From AP-15 sp963788085 (GTDB lineage: Bacteria > Pseudomonadota > Alphaproteobacteria > ATCC43930 > CGMCC-115725), in NCBI GenBank assembly GCA_963788085.1, contig CAWBFS010000017.1, positions 248,001 through 312,000 of the forward strand: a stretch of 64,000 bases of DNA. The letters are read 5' to 3'. Positions 1-9,270 of the stretch are shown piece by piece. Position numbers and translations under genes: made by a program. Positions within the stretch are counted from its first letter, which is position 1, and each line of letters begins with the position of its first letter. The notes below the pieces were generated by a model that was given only the letters and a program-made list of their open reading frames with translations, was not told the DNA's origin and searched no databases.

Positions 1-809
1 CCTCGGCGATGCCTTTGCCGAGGCTGCGGGTCCGCGCCAGCGCCTCGATGGAGCGCGGAGCATGGGCGGCGATCTCGAGCACCGCTTCGTCCCGCATGAT
101 CCGCCCGCGCGGCAGATTGCGTTGCCGCGCCGCCGTCTCGCGCCACGCCGCCAGCTGTCGCAACACGCCGAAAAACCGCGCGTCGATCCGGCCGCGCAGC
201 CGAAACCGGCGCCACGCTTCGCTGGGATCGCTGCGGTAGGTCTCGGGATTGGACAATTCGGGCATTTCCTCGGCGAACCAGCTCGCCCGGCCATTCGACG
301 CGAGCTGTCTGCTGCAGCTTCTCGTAGACGGTGCGGAGGTGGACGACATCGGCGAGGGCATAGCGGATCTGCCGATCGGTCAGCGGCCGATGCGACCAGT
401 CGGTAAACCGGGAGGATTTGTCGAGCGAGGCCCGGGCGAGCTTGGCGACCAGGGTCTCATAGCTCGCCGCATCGCCAAAGCCGCAGACCATTGCGGCGAT
501 TTGCGTGTCGAAGAGCGGGGCCGGCACCGCGCCGGACAGGTTGAAGAAGATCTCGATATCCTGGCGCGCCGCGTGGAAGACCTTCAATGTGCCGGAATTC
601 GCCATCAGAGCGAGGAGCGGCGCGAGGTCGATCCCCGGAGCGAGCGCATCGATCGCCGCCGCTTCTTGCGGGCCCGCCACCTGCACGAGGCACAGGATCG
701 GCCAATAGGTCCGCTCGCGCATGAACTCGGTGTCGACCGCAATAAAGCTCGCGTCCTTCTGCCGCTCGCAAAAGCCGGCCAATGCGTCCGTGTCCGTGAT
801 TACTGTCAT
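1..809 (-). CDS. rnd: Ribonuclease D, partial and frameshifted
   Basis: 3'-5' exoribonuclease of the DEDD family that trims the 3' ends of structured RNAs. The reading frame starts at ATG 809 and shows the exonuclease motifs: DTEFMRE near residue 26 (first acidic pair), the FHAARQDIE motif, then Asp and Tyr in YALADVVHL. After the exonuclease domain the frame breaks near position 309 (CAGCAGACAGCTC); deleting one A joins it to the other frame, which continues with the HRDC-type part (WFAEEMPELSNPETY...) to the window edge. The 3' end lies outside the window. It lies 56 bp downstream of the cyclase on the same strand. The single extra base looks like a sequence error rather than loss of the gene. 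Confidence 0.85.
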   Translation of the reverse strand, partial: MTVITDTDALAGFCERQKDASFIAVDTEFMRERTYWPILCLVQVAGPQEAAAIDALAPGIDLAPLLALMANSGTLKVFHAARQDIEIFFNLSGAVPAPLFDTQIAAMVCGFGDAASYETLVAKLARASLDKSSRFTDWSHRPLTDRQIRYALADVVHLRTVYEKLQQTARVEWPGELVRRGNARIVQSRDLPQRSQRSVAPVSAARPDRRAVFRRVATAGGVARDGGAATQSAARADHAGRSGARDRRPCSALHRGAGADPQPRQRHRR

Positions 810-851
810 GCTCGACGCTATACAGCGAAAACCATCGAGCAGAAACAGTCC

Positions 852-875
852 GTCTATTTGGCCGTCTATTTGGCC
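852..875. repeat. 12-bp tandem duplication at a stop codon
   Basis: The unit tctatttggccg occurs twice head to tail across the end of the cyclase gene, giving two successive TAG stops in the same frame. It is seen directly in the sequence and has no evident function. Confidence 0.6.
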
Positions 876-2639
876 GCCGGGAGAACCGCCACGTCGCGGT
901 CGAGCGGCTGGGCGGCAAAGACCGGGACGGCTTCGGCAAAGCCGCGCAACGGGCGGGTGCCGAGCGGCGCCAATCGGAACGCGTTGCCGACCTCCACCGC
1001 CACAGCCGCATCGATCAGGATCTGCCCGTCCTCGGCGGCGGCGCAGATCCGCGACGCCAAATTCACCACACTGCCGATCGCGGTGTAGTCGGAGCGGCCC
1101 TCATAGCCGATACGGCCGACCGTCGCCGAGCCCTTCGCGAGACCCACCCCGAAGCCGATCGTGTGCCCGCGCGCACGCCAGCCGGCCATCAGCGATTGGA
1201 CCGAGTGCTGCATTTCCACCGCCATTTCCACGCCCCGCAGAGCCGGGTCCGGGCACGGGACGGGCGCGTTCAGCAGCAGCATCACCCCGTCACCCATAAA
1301 GCAGGTCAAGGTCGCCTCGTAATGCGTGATGATCGCGCCGAGCGCTTCATAATATTCCTGCAACAGCCCCATCACCTCCTCCGGCGCGGCGGCGCCCGAA
1401 AAGCCGGTGAAGCCGCGCAGGTCGCAAAAGATCACGACCACTTCGGCGCGATGGCTGTCGAGCAGCGCTTCTTGGTCGCTCCCTTCGACCAGCTCGGCGA
1501 CTTGCGGCGCGAGAAACCGCTTGAGCCGCGCGATCCGTTCCGAACGCTCCTGCGATACCGCCAGCTCGCCGGCCATCTCGTTGAAGCGCCGCGCCAGCCC
1601 CTCGAGCTCGTCGCCGGTCGTGATCTCGATCTTGTGGTCGAAATGCCCGGCGCCGATCTGCTCGGCCCCTTTCTCCAACAGAGCGATCGGCCCGGTCATC
1701 CGGCGTGCCAGCAGATAGGCGAGCATTGCGGCGAACAACGCGCCGGCGAGCAGCAACAGACCGGTTCGCCACAGCGCCGCGCGGATCGGCGTCAGGGCTT
1801 CGGCGGCGGGTTGCTCGACAAAGGCCATCCAGTCCGGCCCCGGGATCGGCGCCATTGCAGCGATGACCGAGCGGCCCTCGGCGTCGATGCCCTCGGTGGT
1901 CTCGCCGCCGCCGGCGATTGCCGCCTGCTGCAATTCTTTCGAGGCGCGCCGCCGGGTCGCCTTCGCCGCGCAAAACCAGGCTGATGTCGGGATGCGCGAC
2001 GAGGCGGCCAGGGCGGTCGAGCACAAAGGCCTCGCCCGATTTGCCGACATGGATCGCCTGGATCACGTCCCAGATCAGCTTGAGATTGACGACGGCAATC
2101 GTCACACCGTTGATCGCGCGTGCCCCGGCGACGGCGACGGTCATGTGCGGCTCGGAGCCCTCGTAGAACGACACCGGGCCATACCAGATGCGGCCCGACC
2201 GGGCGCCGAGCACCGCCGGGTCGTTGCTGCGGTCGGTGCCGCTGTTGACGACATCGGGATCGACCCGCGAGACATGCAGCCGCTCGACGCCTTCTCCGTC
2301 GACGAGCATGACCTCGAGGACCGCGGGCACTTGACGCATCAGCCGCAGCACGTCGAAGCGGTGCCGCTCGTCCATGCCGTCGCGCCACGGCAGTTGCACC
2401 GTCCATTGCAACTGGTCGGTGATGTCGTCAAGGAAACCCTGGATCTTCCCCGCCGCCGAGCGCGCTTCGGCGTGGAGCCGCTGGCTCAGCACCTCGCGCT
2501 GGTCGCGATATCCAAACCACGCCTCGCTCGCGCCATTGGCGAGCAACGGCACGACAACGGCGACGAACAGCGCCGTGAAATACTTCTGGAACAGCAGCTG
2601 CCGGGGCCGGCCCGCCGCCGACGCATCGGGCGTCTTCAT
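866..2639 (-). CDS. Membrane sensor adenylate/guanylate cyclase (class III), frameshifted
   Basis: Predicted integral-membrane nucleotide cyclase. From the chosen ATG at 2639: a transmembrane helix (FTALFVAVVVPLL), an extracytoplasmic Cache-like sensor of about 230 residues, a second transmembrane segment (LLLLAGALFAAMLAYLLA), a HAMP domain (RRMTGPIALLEKGAEQI) and a C-terminal catalytic domain. Both metal-binding aspartates are visible (FCDLRGFT and FMGDGVM), as are the DYT base-contacting motif and the transition-state Asn/Arg in NLASR. The usual substrate-specifying lysine before the second Asp motif is Cys (TLTCFMGD). The frame breaks near 1938 (GAAAGAA); removing one A restores RLEELQQA. 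An upstream in-frame ATG at 2780 would add an unlikely N-terminus encoded by repeat DNA. Confidence 0.82.
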
Positions 2640-2710
2640 CCGATCAACCCGGGGCATGCCCTGGACCCCTGCGTTCGAGCCTGTGAGGAATTGACGATCG
2701 GCTGAATCGA

Positions 2711-2836
2711 CACCGTGCGTCCTTCGAGACAGCTGCTTCGCAGCTTCCTCAGGATGAGGAATTTCCCCGAATGGCATCAAGGATTAACCTCATGCTGAGG
2801 AGCGTCCGAAGGGCGCGTCTCGAAGCACGCACGGCC
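2711..2836. repeat. Pair of inverted palindromic repeats
   Basis: Two copies of a roughly 50-bp element face each other: ccgtgcgtccttcgagaca...cctcaggatgagg and cctcatgctgagga...tctcgaagcacgcacgg. Together they form a long interrupted inverted repeat in the gap between the divergent cyclase and ketopantoate-reductase-like genes. Elements of this kind are common intergenic repeats in Bradyrhizobium and relatives (knowledge of the group). No gene is seen in 2640-2939. Confidence 0.75.
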
Positions 2837-2939
2837 GCATTGCAGCAATTTCTCCACAGCCTCCCTTCGCCGGGGCGACAATAGCCGTTATGAAGATCGG
2901 ACTTCATTTCGAACGGCGGATTATGACAGGAGATCGGTG

Positions 2940-4001
2940 ATGGGGAAGAGAATCGCGATCGTCGGGGTCGGAGCGGTCGGCGGTTATACCGGGGCGCACA
3001 TGGTGCGGGCCGGCGAAGACGTGACCTTTATCGACATGTGGCCGGCCCATGTCGATGAAATGAAGAAGAACGGCCTGCGCATCACGCATCACGAGGGCGA
3101 GGAGCCGTTCACGGTCAAGGCGCGGGCGTTGCATTTGACCGAGGCCCAGCATCTCGCCAAGGAGGCGCCGATCGACATCGCCTTTGTGTGCACGAAATCC
3201 TATGACACGCAATGGGCGGCGATGATGATCCGCCAATATCTGGCGCCCGGCGGCTACGTCGTCTCATTGCAGAATTGCATGAACGAGGAGACGATTGCCG
3301 GTGTGGTCGGCTGGGGCAAGACGATGGGCTGCATCGCCAGCAACATCAGCGTCGGTCTCGTCGAGCCCGGCCATGTCCATCGCGGCGGTGTCAAGGGCGG
3401 CGCGGCGCACACGGTCTATCGCACCGGCGAAGTCCACGGCACGATCACCGAGCGGGCGCACGAGGTGTGCCGGCTGGTCTCCCACGCCGACAGCGCCAAG
3501 GTGACCGACAATCTGTGGGGCGAGCGCTGGTCGAAGCTCGTCGCCAACACGATGGCGAACGGGGTCTCGGCCTGCACCGGGCTTTCCGGCGCGCAGATCG
3601 CGCAAAACGAGGCGATCCGCCATTTCCAGGCGCGGCTCGGCAGCGAGGCGATCCGCATCGGCGAGGCGCGCGGCTATCAACTCGAAGAGATCGACCATCT
3701 GCTGCCGGAGACCATCGCCCGCGCCGGCGAGGGCGACGCCGCGGCGCTGAAGATCTATGACGAGCGGCGCCTGTCGCGGGTCGGGCGCGGCTCGCCGGAC
3801 CAGCGGCCGTCGATGGGTCAGGACATGGCCAAAGGCCGCCGCACCGAGATCGAGTTCCTGAACGGCTTTGTCGTGCGCGAAGGCGAGCAGGCCGGCATCC
3901 AGGCCCGCGCCAACGAGCGCCTCGTCGACATCGTCAAGCGCGTCGAGCGCGGCGAACTAAAACAGGACCCGCGCCACATCACCGATCTCCGGCTGAACTG
4001 A
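2940..4001 (+). CDS. Ketopantoate reductase (ApbA/PanE) family dehydrogenase
   Basis: NADP-dependent 2-oxoacid reductase family; the classic member reduces 2-dehydropantoate to pantoate. The Rossmann motif GVGAVGGYTG starts near residue 9, VCTKSYDT follows the first domain, and the family lysine lies in WGERWSKLVANT, with the C-terminal helical domain after it. At 353 residues it is longer than PanE (about 300), so it may be a paralogue acting on another 2-oxoacid. ATG 2940 is preferred over GTG 2937 because AGGAGA lies 7 bp upstream. It is the first gene of a four-gene operon with a 2-hydroxyacid dehydrogenase and a C-C lyase, which argues for a catabolic role rather than CoA synthesis. Confidence 0.82.
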   Translation: MGKRIAIVGVGAVGGYTGAHMVRAGEDVTFIDMWPAHVDEMKKNGLRITHHEGEEPFTVKARALHLTEAQHLAKEAPIDIAFVCTKSYDTQWAAMMIRQYLAPGGYVVSLQNCMNEETIAGVVGWGKTMGCIASNISVGLVEPGHVHRGGVKGGAAHTVYRTGEVHGTITERAHEVCRLVSHADSAKVTDNLWGERWSKLVANTMANGVSACTGLSGAQIAQNEAIRHFQARLGSEAIRIGEARGYQLEEIDHLLPETIARAGEGDAAALKIYDERRLSRVGRGSPDQRPSMGQDMAKGRRTEIEFLNGFVVREGEQAGIQARANERLVDIVKRVERGELKQDPRHITDLRLN

Positions 4002-4052
4002 CCGCAGCTTGCTCCTCCCCTGAACTCGAGGCGCTTCGAACGGAGAGCGGCT

Positions 4053-5021
4053 ATGCTTCCGCCCGACGACAAGCTCACGATTTGCTTCGCTCATGTCGCC
4101 TATCAGCTGCATGAGCGGTTTTCGGCCCTCGATACCGGCATCAGCAGCGTCGCCGTTCGCGATCTCGAGACCCTGGAAAACCGGGTGGGCGAGGCCGACG
4201 TGCTGGTGATCTCGGGGCTGTGGCACGACAGCCTTCTCGACCGCGCAGGCAAGCTTCGCTTCATCCAGGCGATTGGCGCCGGCACCGACCAGTTTCCGCT
4301 CGAAGAACTGAAGAAGCGCGGCATCCGCCTCGCCAGCGCGCGCGGGGTCAACTACCGCGCGGTCGCGGAGCACGCGATGGCTCTCATTCTCGCACTGAGC
4401 CGCCGCCTTCCCGAGGCGCGGGACAATCAGGCAAAGCGCGTCTGGCGCGGCATGATCGGCGATCTCTCCCGGCGGGAGGACGAGCTCGGCGGCAAGACTC
4501 TTCTTGTCGTCGGCTTGGGGCAGATCGGCGGGCGTCTCGCGCAGCTCGCCAAAGCCTTCGATATGCGCGTCGTCGGGCTGCGGCGCGATCCGGCCGCCGG
4601 CCGCGGCGCGGCGGATTCGGTGCACGCGATGGGCGAATTCAAATCCCTGTTGCCCGAGGCCGATTTTGTCGCCCTCAGCTGTCCGCTGACCAAGGAGACC
4701 GAGAACATGGTCGACGCCGAGGCGCTCGCCCGGATGAAACCCTCGGCCTATCTCGTCAACGTCGCCCGCGGACGGGTCGTCGACGAGGCAGCGCTCGTCG
4801 CGGCGCTTGCCGCACGGCGCATCGCCGGCGCCGGCATCGACGTTACGGCGGAAGAGCCGCTCGGGCCGGGTTCGCCGCTTTGGGGAATGGATCATGTGCT
4901 CCTCACCCCGCACACCGCCGGCGAGACGCGGCGTTACGAGGACAATGTGATCGAAATCCTGCGCGACAATCTAGGGCGCCTCCGGCGCGGCGAAGAGCCA
5001 TTGCGCAACCAGGTGATCTGA
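4053..5021 (+). CDS. D-isomer-specific 2-hydroxyacid dehydrogenase
   Basis: NAD(P)-dependent oxidoreductase interconverting 2-oxo and D-2-hydroxy acids, such as glyoxylate/hydroxypyruvate or a related acid. The nucleotide-binding loop is VVGLGQIGGRLAQ near residue 152. The catalytic Arg is in NVARGRVVDE, the Glu in AEEPLGPGSP and the His in LLTPHTAGE, so the catalytic set is complete. At 322 residues the length is normal for the family. It follows the ketopantoate-reductase-like gene by 51 bp and precedes the lyase by 34 bp. Pairing two 2-oxoacid reductases with a PEP-mutase-type lyase suggests processing of a branched or substituted dicarboxylate; the exact substrate cannot be read from sequence. 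Confidence 0.88.
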   Translation: MLPPDDKLTICFAHVAYQLHERFSALDTGISSVAVRDLETLENRVGEADVLVISGLWHDSLLDRAGKLRFIQAIGAGTDQFPLEELKKRGIRLASARGVNYRAVAEHAMALILALSRRLPEARDNQAKRVWRGMIGDLSRREDELGGKTLLVVGLGQIGGRLAQLAKAFDMRVVGLRRDPAAGRGAADSVHAMGEFKSLLPEADFVALSCPLTKETENMVDAEALARMKPSAYLVNVARGRVVDEAALVAALAARRIAGAGIDVTAEEPLGPGSPLWGMDHVLLTPHTAGETRRYEDNVIEILRDNLGRLRRGEEPLRNQVI

Positions 5022-5055
5022 CCACCCCCCAATGCCCCCAAATTAAGGAGTCATC

Positions 5056-5919
5056 ATGCGTCCCCAGGCTGCCGCGATGAAGGCGCTTCTCGACCAACCC
5101 GGACTCCAGATCATGCCCGGCTGCGGCGACGGAATGGGCGCCCGGCTGATCGAGGAAGCCGGCTTTGCTACCGGTTTCGCCTCCGGCTCCAGCATATGCG
5201 CGATGCGTCTGGCAATGCCCGACATGGACCTGCTGACTTTTCCGGAAATGGCCGACGCTATCCAGTCCATCATCGCAGCCGCGCCGGGCGTGCTGTGGTT
5301 GGCCGATGGCGACACCGGCTATGGCAATGCACTCGCGGTGCAGAAAACGATCCGCGCTTACGCCCGCTGCGGCGCCGCCGCGGTGCTGATCGAGGACAAG
5401 GTTTGGCCTCGCCCGCTCGGCCATAGCGGGGCCAAACTGGTAATCGAGCGCGACGCCGGCATCCTGCGCTGTCGCGCCGCCGTCGAGGCATGCCGCGAGC
5501 ATGGCATCCTGTTGCTCGCCCGCACCGACGCCCGCACTTCCCGTGGGTTCGAAGAGGCATTGACGCGGCTGAAGGCGTTCGTTGCCGAGGGCGCCGACAT
5601 CCTTTTCCTGGACTCGCCTCAGTCGGAAGCGGAGATGCGCGCGGCGGTGGCGGCGTGCAATGGTAACCCGTCGCTCGCCGTCGCCTCGCCCGCCGGCAAG
5701 CATTTCATGCCCGGCGACGCGGAGTTGGAGCGGATCGGCATCAAAATCGTCGTGTACCCGCAGGAGATCCTCGCCGCGACCGTGTACGCGGTACGCGCCG
5801 CGCTCGGCGGGCTCAAAGCGGGTGTGAAACCGCCGATGGCGAGCCCGTCGGAACTGGCGTCGGCGATCCGGTCAGCGGACTACCTGGCCCTGGATGCGCG
5901 TTGGCCGGATCCGAAGTGA
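5056..5919 (+). CDS. Isocitrate lyase/PEP mutase superfamily protein
   Basis: Mg-dependent alpha/beta-barrel enzyme that cleaves or forms a C-C or P-C bond beside a carboxylate. Metal and substrate residues are visible in WLADGDTGYGN (near residue 79) and VLIEDKVWPRPLGH, and a second acidic stretch occurs in LLARTDARTS. The KKCGH cysteine signature of true isocitrate lyase is absent (PRPLGH here), so an oxaloacetate decarboxylase, 2,3-dimethylmalate lyase or related carboxylate lyase is more likely. At 287 residues it matches that subgroup. It is third in the operon with two oxoacid reductases and the luciferase-like enzyme. Confidence 0.85.
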   Translation: MRPQAAAMKALLDQPGLQIMPGCGDGMGARLIEEAGFATGFASGSSICAMRLAMPDMDLLTFPEMADAIQSIIAAAPGVLWLADGDTGYGNALAVQKTIRAYARCGAAAVLIEDKVWPRPLGHSGAKLVIERDAGILRCRAAVEACREHGILLLARTDARTSRGFEEALTRLKAFVAEGADILFLDSPQSEAEMRAAVAACNGNPSLAVASPAGKHFMPGDAELERIGIKIVVYPQEILAATVYAVRAALGGLKAGVKPPMASPSELASAIRSADYLALDARWPDPK

Positions 5920-5932
5920 GCAGGGTCATCCC

Positions 5933-6928
5933 ATGGTCCCACTCTCCGTTCTCGATCTTTCGCCGATCACCGAAGGCAGCGATGCCGGTCAGGCGTTGCG
6001 GAATTCGCTCGACCTCGCGCGCCACGTCGAGGCGCTCGGCTACCGGCGTTACTGGATGGCGGAGCACCACAACCTGCCCGGAATTGCGAGCGCGGCGACC
6101 GCGGTGGCGCTGGCCCATGTCGCGGCCGGCACGAACACGTATCCGGATCGGCGCCGGCGGCATCATGCTGCCGAACCATGCCCCACTGTTGATCGCGGAG
6201 CAGTTCGGGACCCTCGCCGCCCTGCATCCGGGGCGGGTCGAGCTGGGTCTGGGCCGCGCGCCCGGGTCGGATCAGGTCACCGCCCGCGCGGTGCGCCGCG
6301 CCTTGCTCGGCGGCGCCGAAAACTTCCCTCAGGATGTCGTCGAACTGATGGCCTATTTCCGTCCCGCCGAGCCGGGGCAGGCGGTGCAGGCGGTTCCCGG
6401 CGCCGGGTTGGAGGTGCCGATCTGGATCCTCGGGTCCAGCCTCTATGGCGCGCAGGTTGCGGCGTATCTGGGTCTGCCGTTCGCCTTCGCCTCCCATTTC
6501 GCGCCGGCGATGATGATGCAGGCGATGGCGATCTACCGCGAGCGGTTCCGTCCGTCCGCGCAACTGGCCTGCACCCAACGTCATGCTCGGGGTCGATCGT
6601 CGTCGCGGCGGAATCGGACGAGGAGGCGCGGTTTTTGTTCTCGTCATTGCAGCAAGCCTCATTGAACAACCGGATCGGACAGCCCGGCCGCGTGCCCCCG
6701 CCCGTCGCCGATTTCGAGTCCCGTCTCGATCCCTACGCCCGCGTGATCCTCGATGATGCGCTGTCCTGCGCCGTCGTCGGCGGCCCCGACACCGTCCGCC
6801 GCGGTCTCGACGAGTTCGTCAAACGCACCGGCGCCGACGAGCTGATGGTGACGGCGAACATCTTCGACCACGCCAAACGGAAACGATCGTTCGAGATCGT
6901 CGCCGAAGTTCACGGTGGGATGAAATAG
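5933..6928 (+). CDS. LLM-class flavin-dependent oxidoreductase, three frameshifts
   Basis: Luciferase-like monooxygenase that would use FMNH2 and O2 to oxidise a small substrate. The N-terminus VPLSVLDLSPI, RRYWMAEHHN, the loop IRIGAGGIMLPNHAPL and LELGLGRAPG-like residues are typical of the single-chain subgroup. The frame breaks at about 6140, 6567 and 6591. Each break is repaired by removing one base, giving GTNTIRIGAGG, QLAAPNVMLGV and IVVAAESDEEARF. Three +1 changes return to the original frame, and the C-terminus ends normally at 6928. The start codon lies 13 bp after the lyase stop. The enzyme could be intact if the insertions are sequence errors. Confidence 0.8.
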   Translation: MVPLSVLDLSPITEGSDAGQALRNSLDLARHVEALGYRRYWMAEHHNLPGIASAATAVALAHVAAGTNTYPDRRRRHHAAEPCPTVDRGAVRDPRRPASGAGRAGSGPRARVGSGHRPRGAPRLARRRRKLPSGCRRTDGLFPSRRAGAGGAGGSRRRVGGADLDPRVQPLWRAGCGVSGSAVRLRLPFRAGDDDAGDGDLPRAVPSVRATGLHPTSCSGSIVVAAESDEEARFLFSSLQQASLNNRIGQPGRVPPPVADFESRLDPYARVILDDALSCAVVGGPDTVRRGLDEFVKRTGADELMVTANIFDHAKRKRSFEIVAEVHGGMK

Positions 6929-6944
6929 AGCGCGGTATCGGCGC

Positions 6945-7892
6945 TCAGGCCGCTTGAAACCGGACGTCCTCCGACTTTGGGGTGCCGACGAGCAGCATGA
7001 ACTCTGCGTCGGTGACGCCATCGTTGCGGAAATAATGTTCCTGGCCGGCCGGGTTGAAGATCACGTCCTTCGGGCCGAGGCGCTCTTCGACCAGATGCCC
7101 GGACTCCTCCCAGCCGACGGTGATGCAGCCCTCGATGACAAAATATGCGTCCTCGACTGGGCGCGAATAGCCGCGCACTCCGGCGCCCTTCGGCAAATGG
7201 ACCATGTCCATGCGATACTGGCCGGGTGGAGCACCGCCCTCGCCTACATAGACCATTCGGGCGAATTCGGCATTCCAGACCGGCCGCCGCTCGACATAAC
7301 GCACGATGTGCCGCGCGAACTCCTGCTGGCGCGGATCATCGCTGTCCGGATCGAACACGAGGGTTTTGCCCGGTGGCGCACCGAAACGGCGCGCGGCCTC
7401 CGGATCGCTATCGCGCGGGTGGCAGACATAGACCGGCGGTTTGGGCATGCCGGTGCCGACGCTGATCGACATCAGCACCGGCTCGACCCCGTCGTTGCGA
7501 AAGCCGTGCGGCCGGCCGGCCTTGTTCAGCACCATGTCTTTTGGCCCCAAGCGCGCCTCGATCACCTCGTCGCCCCACGCCCAGCCGACCGTCAGCACGC
7601 CCTCTAGAACGAGAAAATGTTCGACGACCTCATGGAAATGACAGGGGGCGTATTTGCCGACCGGCTGATGCACCAAGCTCAACGTGAACCGGCCTGGTTT
7701 GAGTGTGCCTGGGTCGTCGGCTTTGGGCGAGCCGCCGGCGCCGATATAGCGCATCTGCGCCCGTTCCAATTCAGGGAAACCGCGGCTCCCGGGAAAGGCA
7801 TCCCAGTCGAAGCTCTTGTCGGTATGGCGCCCGATAAAGCTCCGCATATCGCGAGAGAAGTCGAGCGGCTTTGCTCGTGCGGCAATTAACAT
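6945..7892 (-). CDS. Bicupin (two tandem cupin domains)
   Basis: Soluble double beta-barrel protein of 315 residues. The first cupin (about residues 60-150) has HFHEVVEHFLVLEG followed by the second motif with HGFRNDG, giving His ligands for a metal. The second cupin (about 210-310) keeps the fold signature (DAYFVIEGCITVGW, ...QEHYFRNDG) but lacks the HxH pair, so it is probably structural. AGGAG lies 7 bp before ATG 7892. It is the last gene of the phyH-SAF-bicupin operon and converges with the LLM gene 16 bp away. A dioxygenase or isomerase role is possible; the substrate is unknown. Confidence 0.8.
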   Translation of the reverse strand: MLIAARAKPLDFSRDMRSFIGRHTDKSFDWDAFPGSRGFPELERAQMRYIGAGGSPKADDPGTLKPGRFTLSLVHQPVGKYAPCHFHEVVEHFLVLEGVLTVGWAWGDEVIEARLGPKDMVLNKAGRPHGFRNDGVEPVLMSISVGTGMPKPPVYVCHPRDSDPEAARRFGAPPGKTLVFDPDSDDPRQQEFARHIVRYVERRPVWNAEFARMVYVGEGGAPPGQYRMDMVHLPKGAGVRGYSRPVEDAYFVIEGCITVGWEESGHLVEERLGPKDVIFNPAGQEHYFRNDGVTDAEFMLLVGTPKSEDVRFQAA

Positions 7893-7917
7893 TAGAGGCT
7901 CCTGATAGTCGGGGGTT

Positions 7918-9258
7918 TCATTTCGCGGCTAGCGTTGCCGTCGCGACTGACGGAGGCGAGAAACGGCGTTCCATTTCGCGACGAGTGCGAAGCGCGTCGG
8001 TATCCGATATCGCAACGGCGGGCCACGTTATGATCCGGCCGACGGGGATGTCGCGCACGAGCTTGACGTTATGCGCCAGGCCGATCGGCAGCGCTTGTTC
8101 GAGCAGGCTGCGTTCCGCCGGCGCCAGCTTACCCCAGACGGTATAGCCGCCTTCGCCGTCGAGCGTCTCTCCGGCGGATAGCGCCCGCTTCGCGACAGCG
8201 ACGACATCGCCGCGGAACCCGCTTGCTTGCCCGGTCGGCTCCGAGCGCAAGGCGGCCGACAGCACGGAAATGCCGAGTTCCAGGCCGATCAGATGGTAGG
8301 GCTTGTACATCGCGGCATACCAGCCGCTGGCGTCGGTCTTGAGGCCGTACTCCGCGAAACAGGCCTTGGCGTATTCGTTTGGCGCTTTCAGCACGACGTA
8401 GACGCCCCAGCGCAGATCGCGGAATACCGGCCGGCCGTCGCGCTCGAGCGACGAGACCACCTCGACCATGCCGTCCTGTTCGAGAACACCGCCCGCTTCT
8501 GTCGCGCGCAGAACATGAGGCAGATCGTCGACCCCGCAAGGCGGGAAGCCGAGACCGTTTGCCGGCACCGCGAGCCCCGTGGCGTTCGCGATCGCGGCCA
8601 TCTCGATCGCGGATTTCGTCCCGTCGAGAAAGGAGTTGAACATCTGCGGGTTCATGCCGCCGCGGCGGGCTTCCTCCGCCGTGAGGCCGTAATGAGCCCA
8701 GACGTCGTCCGGTGTGACCGCGTGGTAGGCCGGCAGGTATTTGGTGCCCTTGCCGGCGGCAACGACTTCGAAGCCGCACGCGCGCGCCCAGTCGACCAGC
8801 TCGCAGGTGAGCGCCGGCTGATCGCCGTAGGCGAGCGAATAAACAACCCCCTTGGACCGCGCCTCTGCCGCGAGGAGCGGTCCTGCCAGCACGTCCGCCT
8901 CCACATTCACCATCACGATGTGCTTGCCCGCCGCGACGGCAGCGCGGGCGTGCGCAATGCCCGCTGCCGGCGACCCGGTCGCCTCGACCACGACATCGAC
9001 ATCGGGGTGGCCGCACGCCTCGTTGCCGGACGCGACAAACGCCGTGCGCTCGATCCGCGCCGCGTCCCACCCGACCCTATGGCACGCGAGGCGGGCTCGG
9101 TCCGGGTCGAGGTCGGCGATGACGGGCAGTTCCAGGCCGCGGATCGTCGGCACTTGCGAGAGGAACATCGAGCCAAACTTGCCGGCGCCGATGAGCCCGA
9201 CCCGTACCGGCGGACCGCCGTCCAAAATGCGCTGTTGCAATAGCCGATGGAGGTTCAT
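7918..9258 (-). CDS. NAD(P)-dependent dehydrogenase with C-terminal SAF domain (COG4091-like)
   Basis: Rossmann-fold protein related to homoserine dehydrogenase and the Gfo/Idh group. The nucleotide-binding motif GLIGAGKFGSMF sits near residue 22, followed by VVVEATGSP and the central domain with KGTKYLPAYH. The C-terminal 60 or so residues (AHNVKLVRDIPVGRIITW) match a SAF domain. The 446-residue length is normal for this two-domain group. It lies between a PhyH dioxygenase (12 bp upstream) and a bicupin (25 bp downstream). Such genes are often found in sugar-acid or polyol catabolic clusters; no direct evidence here fixes the substrate. Confidence 0.8.
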   Translation of the reverse strand: MNLHRLLQQRILDGGPPVRVGLIGAGKFGSMFLSQVPTIRGLELPVIADLDPDRARLACHRVGWDAARIERTAFVASGNEACGHPDVDVVVEATGSPAAGIAHARAAVAAGKHIVMVNVEADVLAGPLLAAEARSKGVVYSLAYGDQPALTCELVDWARACGFEVVAAGKGTKYLPAYHAVTPDDVWAHYGLTAEEARRGGMNPQMFNSFLDGTKSAIEMAAIANATGLAVPANGLGFPPCGVDDLPHVLRATEAGGVLEQDGMVEVVSSLERDGRPVFRDLRWGVYVVLKAPNEYAKACFAEYGLKTDASGWYAAMYKPYHLIGLELGISVLSAALRSEPTGQASGFRGDVVAVAKRALSAGETLDGEGGYTVWGKLAPAERSLLEQALPIGLAHNVKLVRDIPVGRIITWPAVAISDTDALRTRREMERRFSPPSVATATLAAK

Positions 9259-9270
9259 GGGAGGGGTCCC

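Noticed and set aside
5056..5919. True isocitrate lyase (aceA)
   Set aside because: It lacks the KKCGH cysteine motif and is about 240 residues shorter than bacterial isocitrate lyases.
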